A stretch of 64,000 bases of DNA. Source: Flexivirga aerilata (GTDB lineage Bacteria > Actinomycetota > Actinomycetes > Actinomycetales > Dermatophilaceae). Below the pieces are notes generated by a model. That model worked only from the letters and a program-made list of their open reading frames with translations. It had not been told where the DNA came from and made no database searches. The translations under genes were made by a program, and so were the position numbers. Shown piece after piece: positions 61,465 through 64,000 of the stretch. The stretch lies in the NCBI RefSeq assembly GCF_013002715.1, contig NZ_JABENB010000002.1, positions 310,001 to 374,000 of the forward strand. The letters are read 5' to 3'. Each line of letters begins with the position of its first letter. Positions within the stretch are counted from its first letter, which is position 1.

Positions 61465-62862
61465 GTGGGGCGCACGTTGGCGGAGAAGGTCTGGGAGCAA
61501 CACGTCGTCCGGCATGCCGAGGGCGAACCGGATCTGCTCTACATCGACCTGCACCTGCTGCACGAAGTCACCAGCCCGCAGGCGTTCGACGGGCTCCGGC
61601 TCGCCGGCCGCAGTGTGCGCCGGCCGGACCTCACCCTTGCGACCGAGGACCACAACGTGCCCACCACGCCGGGGCCGATCGTCGACCCGGTCAGCCTGAC
61701 GCAGGTGGAGACGATGCGGAAGAACTGCGCCGACTTCGGCGTGAAGCTCTTCCCGATGGGCGACGCCGAGCAGGGCATCGTGCACATCATCGGTCCGCAG
61801 CTGGGCCTGACCCAGCCCGGTATGACGATCGTCTGCGGTGACAGCCACACCTCCACGCACGGCGCCTTCGGCGCCCTCGCGTTCGGCATCGGCACCAGCG
61901 AGGTCGAGCACGTGCTCGCCACCCAGACGCTGCCGTTGAAGCCGTTCAGGACCATGGCGATCAACGTCGACGGCGCACTGCCCGAGGGCGTCACGGCGAA
62001 GGACATCATCCTGGCCGTCATCGCCGAGATCGGCACCGGCGGCGGCCAGGGCTACGTGCTCGAGTATCGCGGCGAGGCGATCCGCGCGCTGTCGATGGAA
62101 GCGCGGATGACGGTGTGCAACATGTCGATCGAGGCCGGCGCACGCGCCGGGATGATCGCCCCCGACGACACCACCTTCGACTATCTGAAGGGCCGAGACT
62201 ACGCGCCGGAGGGTGCCGACTGGGACGCCGCCGTCGCCGCGTGGCGCGAGCTGGCGACCGACGACGACGCGACCTACGACGCGGAGATCGACATCGACGC
62301 GTCGCAGCTCTCGCCCTACGTCACCTGGGGGACCAACCCCGGCCAAGGACTGCCGCTGTCGGCGAATGTCCCTGACCCCGAGATGCTTTCGGACGACGGT
62401 GAGCGCACCGCGGCCGAGCGCGCGATCGAATATATGGGCCTGACGCCGGGCGCACCGCTGCGCGACATCAGCGTCGACACGGTCTTCCTCGGCTCCTGCA
62501 CCAACGGCCGCATCGAGGACCTGCGGGCTGCGGCCGAGATCGTCAAGGGCCGCAAGGTGGCCGGCAGCGTGCGGATGCTCGTCGTGCCCGGCTCGGCCAA
62601 GGTCCGGCTGCAGGCCGAATCCGAAGGCCTGGACAAGGTGTTCACCGATGCCGGTGCCGAATGGCGGCTCGCCGGTTGCTCGATGTGTCTCGGCATGAAC
62701 CCCGACCAGCTGTCGCCGGGGGAGCGCAGTGCGTCCACTTCCAACCGCAACTTCGAGGGGCGGCAGGGCAAGGGCGGCCGCACCCACCTGGTGAGCCCGC
62801 TGGTGGCGGCGGCGACCGCGATCCGCGGCACGCTGTCCAGCCCGGCCGACCTGTCCAACTAG
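61465..62862 (+). CDS. leuC: 3-isopropylmalate dehydratase, large subunit
   Basis: A 465-aa 4Fe-4S enzyme that isomerises 2- to 3-isopropylmalate in leucine synthesis, together with LeuD. It is an aconitase-family protein: [21 protein letters not shown], cluster cysteines in [12 protein letters not shown] and [13 protein letters not shown]. The GTG at 61465 follows GAAGGAGG at good spacing. leuD begins 27 bp after its stop. Divergent from ndgR. Confidence 0.95.
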   Translation: MGRTLAEKVWEQHVVRHAEGEPDLLYIDLHLLHEVTSPQAFDGLRLAGRSVRRPDLTLATEDHNVPTTPGPIVDPVSLTQVETMRKNCADFGVKLFPMGDAEQGIVHIIGPQLGLTQPGMTIVCGDSHTSTHGAFGALAFGIGTSEVEHVLATQTLPLKPFRTMAINVDGALPEGVTAKDIILAVIAEIGTGGGQGYVLEYRGEAIRALSMEARMTVCNMSIEAGARAGMIAPDDTTFDYLKGRDYAPEGADWDAAVAAWRELATDDDATYDAEIDIDASQLSPYVTWGTNPGQGLPLSANVPDPEMLSDDGERTAAERAIEYMGLTPGAPLRDISVDTVFLGSCTNGRIEDLRAAAEIVKGRKVAGSVRMLVVPGSAKVRLQAESEGLDKVFTDAGAEWRLAGCSMCLGMNPDQLSPGERSASTSNRNFEGRQGKGGRTHLVSPLVAAATAIRGTLSSPADLSN

Positions 62863-62889
62863 ACCCCGCCACCCGAGAGGACTTTCGCC

Positions 62890-63483
62890 ATGGAGCAGTT
62901 CAGCAAGCACACCGGCGTCGGGGTGCCGCTGCGCCGCAGCAACGTCGACACCGACCAGATCATCCCGGCCGTCTACCTCAAGCGCGTCACCCGCACCGGC
63001 TTCGAGGACGGGCTCTTCTCCGCCTGGCGCAACGACGACACCTTCGTGCTGAACAACCCTGATTTCGCTCAGGGTTCGGTGCTGGTCGCCGGTCCCGACT
63101 TCGGCACCGGGTCGTCGCGCGAGCACGCGGTGTGGGCGCTGATGGACTACGGCTTCCGGGTCGTGCTGTCGTCGCGCTTCGCCGACATCTTCCGGGGCAA
63201 CTCGGGCAAGTCCGGCCTGCTGACCGCGCAGCTGCGGCAGGAGGACATCGAGCTCATCTGGAAGCTGCTCGAGAACGAGCCGGGCATGCAGCTGACGGTC
63301 GATCTCGAGGAGCGCACGGTCACCGCCGGCGAGCACGTCTTCGCCTTCGAGGTGGACGACTACACGCGCTGGCGGCTGCTCGAAGGGCTCGACGACGTGA
63401 GTTTGACCCTTCGACACGCTGACGAGATCACAAATTTCGAATCCAGCCGTCCGGATTGGAAACCGGCGGTCGAACCGGCCTGA
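62890..63483 (+). CDS. leuD: 3-isopropylmalate dehydratase, small subunit
   Basis: A 197-aa swivelling-domain subunit of isopropylmalate isomerase. It contains [37 protein letters not shown] and [18 protein letters not shown], all typical. GAGAGGA precedes the ATG. It forms an operon with leuC and ends at a clear terminator. Confidence 0.95.
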   Translation: MEQFSKHTGVGVPLRRSNVDTDQIIPAVYLKRVTRTGFEDGLFSAWRNDDTFVLNNPDFAQGSVLVAGPDFGTGSSREHAVWALMDYGFRVVLSSRFADIFRGNSGKSGLLTAQLRQEDIELIWKLLENEPGMQLTVDLEERTVTAGEHVFAFEVDDYTRWRLLEGLDDVSLTLRHADEITNFESSRPDWKPAVEPA

Positions 63484-63502
63484 GCCAGACTCGATCCCGC
63501 TG

Positions 63503-63540
63503 ATTCGCGTGGGCCACCCTCCGGGGTGACCCACGCGAAT
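63503..63540 (+). terminator. Intrinsic terminator after leuCD
   Basis: Stem ATTCGCGTGGG-C-CACCC with its complement (one mismatched pair inside) and a 4-nt loop, starting 20 nt after the leuD stop, followed by TTCATT. Confidence 0.75.
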
Positions 63541-63688
63541 TTCATTGTGCGATAAAGGCATTCGGGATTCTGTGGTATGGCGGGGCATCCTGCCCGCGAT
63601 CGCGCCCCGGCGGTGGCTGCGCCCGACCGACGCAGTGCCCGGACCTCCCAAAGCTGTTGTGCCTTAGGCAAATTCCGCGCGTTGTTGG

Positions 63689-63717
63689 TTGCCGACCGGG
63701 CGTCCTGGGCATACCGT
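63689..63717 (+). promoter_or_regulatory. hupB promoter
   Basis: TTGCCG, 17-nt spacer, TACCGT. It predicts a leader of about 80 nt. The rest of the gap from 63541 to 63803 shows no gene and no other clear signal. Confidence 0.55.
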
Positions 63718-63803
63718 CTGTCTCAATCGAGTGCAAGAAGCTCGAGGTATGCAAACCAGCCGCCCGGCACGTGCCGGCCGCACCTTTGAAGGGGACACGA
63801 CCC

Positions 63804-64000
63804 ATGAACAAGGCAGAGCTCATCGAGAGCCTCGAATCTCGCCTGGGCAGCAAGAAGGCCGCCAGCGACGCACTCGAGGCTGTCGTGGATGCGATCATCC
63901 GCGAGGTTGCCAAGGGCAACAAGGTCGGCATCACCGGCTTCGGCACCTTCGAGAAGATCTCGCGTGCGGCTCGCACCGGCCGCAACCCGCGCACCGGCAC
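63804..64000 (+). CDS. hupB: HU-family nucleoid protein, 3' truncated by window edge
   Basis: Sixty-five codons are visible: [20 protein letters not shown] then the HU beta-arm region with [22 protein letters not shown] bends and compacts DNA. In actinobacteria the leuCD-linked copy is usually HupB, which carries a long basic Lys/Ala/Pro-rich tail; that part lies beyond the window, so the identity as the tailed form rests on gene order. AAGGGG precedes the ATG. Confidence 0.92.
   Translation, partial: MNKAELIESLESRLGSKKAASDALEAVVDAIIREVAKGNKVGITGFGTFEKISRAARTGRNPRTG

Overview
The window comes from a high-GC actinobacterial chromosome. Codon use, WhiB and PdtaS genes, a tmRNA tag ending in FALAA, many apparently leaderless genes, and the gene orders gltX-tRNA(Gln)-tRNA(Glu)-IclR-leuCD-hupB and pncB-clpS-DUF2017 all point to Actinomycetia. 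The overall look fits a Micrococcales relative (Dermacoccaceae or Intrasporangiaceae-like), but the family is inference. No prophage, insertion sequence with a transposase, CRISPR array or rRNA was seen. The window opens inside pruA and closes inside a hupB-type gene.

Layout. 1-9.3 kb: glutamate metabolism (3' part of pruA, the 180-kDa NAD-glutamate dehydrogenase) and the PdtaS-like kinase convergent with whiB1. 9.3-17 kb: a small membrane protein, a triple 51-bp repeat, a CitA/DcuS-type two-component system divergent from a C4-dicarboxylate carrier, three paralogous exported proteins in one operon, and a small biotinyl-like protein. 17-23 kb: a DHA2 drug exporter and TetR regulator with a perfect operator, then a two-gene operon for 10-methyl fatty acids. 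23-28.7 kb: a tandem structured repeat, tmRNA, transhydrogenase pntAB and an NAD-malic enzyme. 28.7-34.5 kb: two helicases, YqgE, DUF3039, an Lrp/AsnC regulator and two decayed gene tails. 34.6-36.7 kb: acetate symporter with its DUF485 partner. 36.8-43.9 kb: tyrosine/homogentisate catabolism (hpd, fahA, hmgA and a conserved unknown), interrupted by a ParB-like protein, a broken antiporter and an RDD protein. 44-46.4 kb: exported nucleotidase and nicotinamidase. 46.5-53 kb: a six-gene operon (permease, FadR-type regulator, glutamine-synthetase-like ligase, aldehyde dehydrogenase, short-chain dehydrogenase, glutamine-amidotransferase-type hydrolase) that looks like a gamma-glutamylation pathway for an amine or amino alcohol. 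53-64 kb: an acetyltransferase flanked by matching palindromic repeats, pncB, clpS, DUF2017, gltX, a HAD phosphatase, two tRNAs, a GGCT-fold protein, a MerR/SRPBCC pair with a dyad operator, and ndgR-leuCD-hupB.

How it fits together. Much of the window serves use of small carbon and nitrogen sources: proline and glutamate, C4-dicarboxylates, acetate, tyrosine and amines, with malic enzyme and transhydrogenase to balance pyridine nucleotides. The dicarboxylate carrier and the acetate symporter carry the same 15-base CRP/GlxR-like box, suggesting shared carbon control. The strongest leads are the amine-glutamylation operon with a dehydrogenase where the Puu pathway has an oxidase, the unknown gene in the homogentisate cluster that may fill the missing isomerase step, two unlike repeats sharing one 9-nt hairpin loop, and several perfect operator palindromes.
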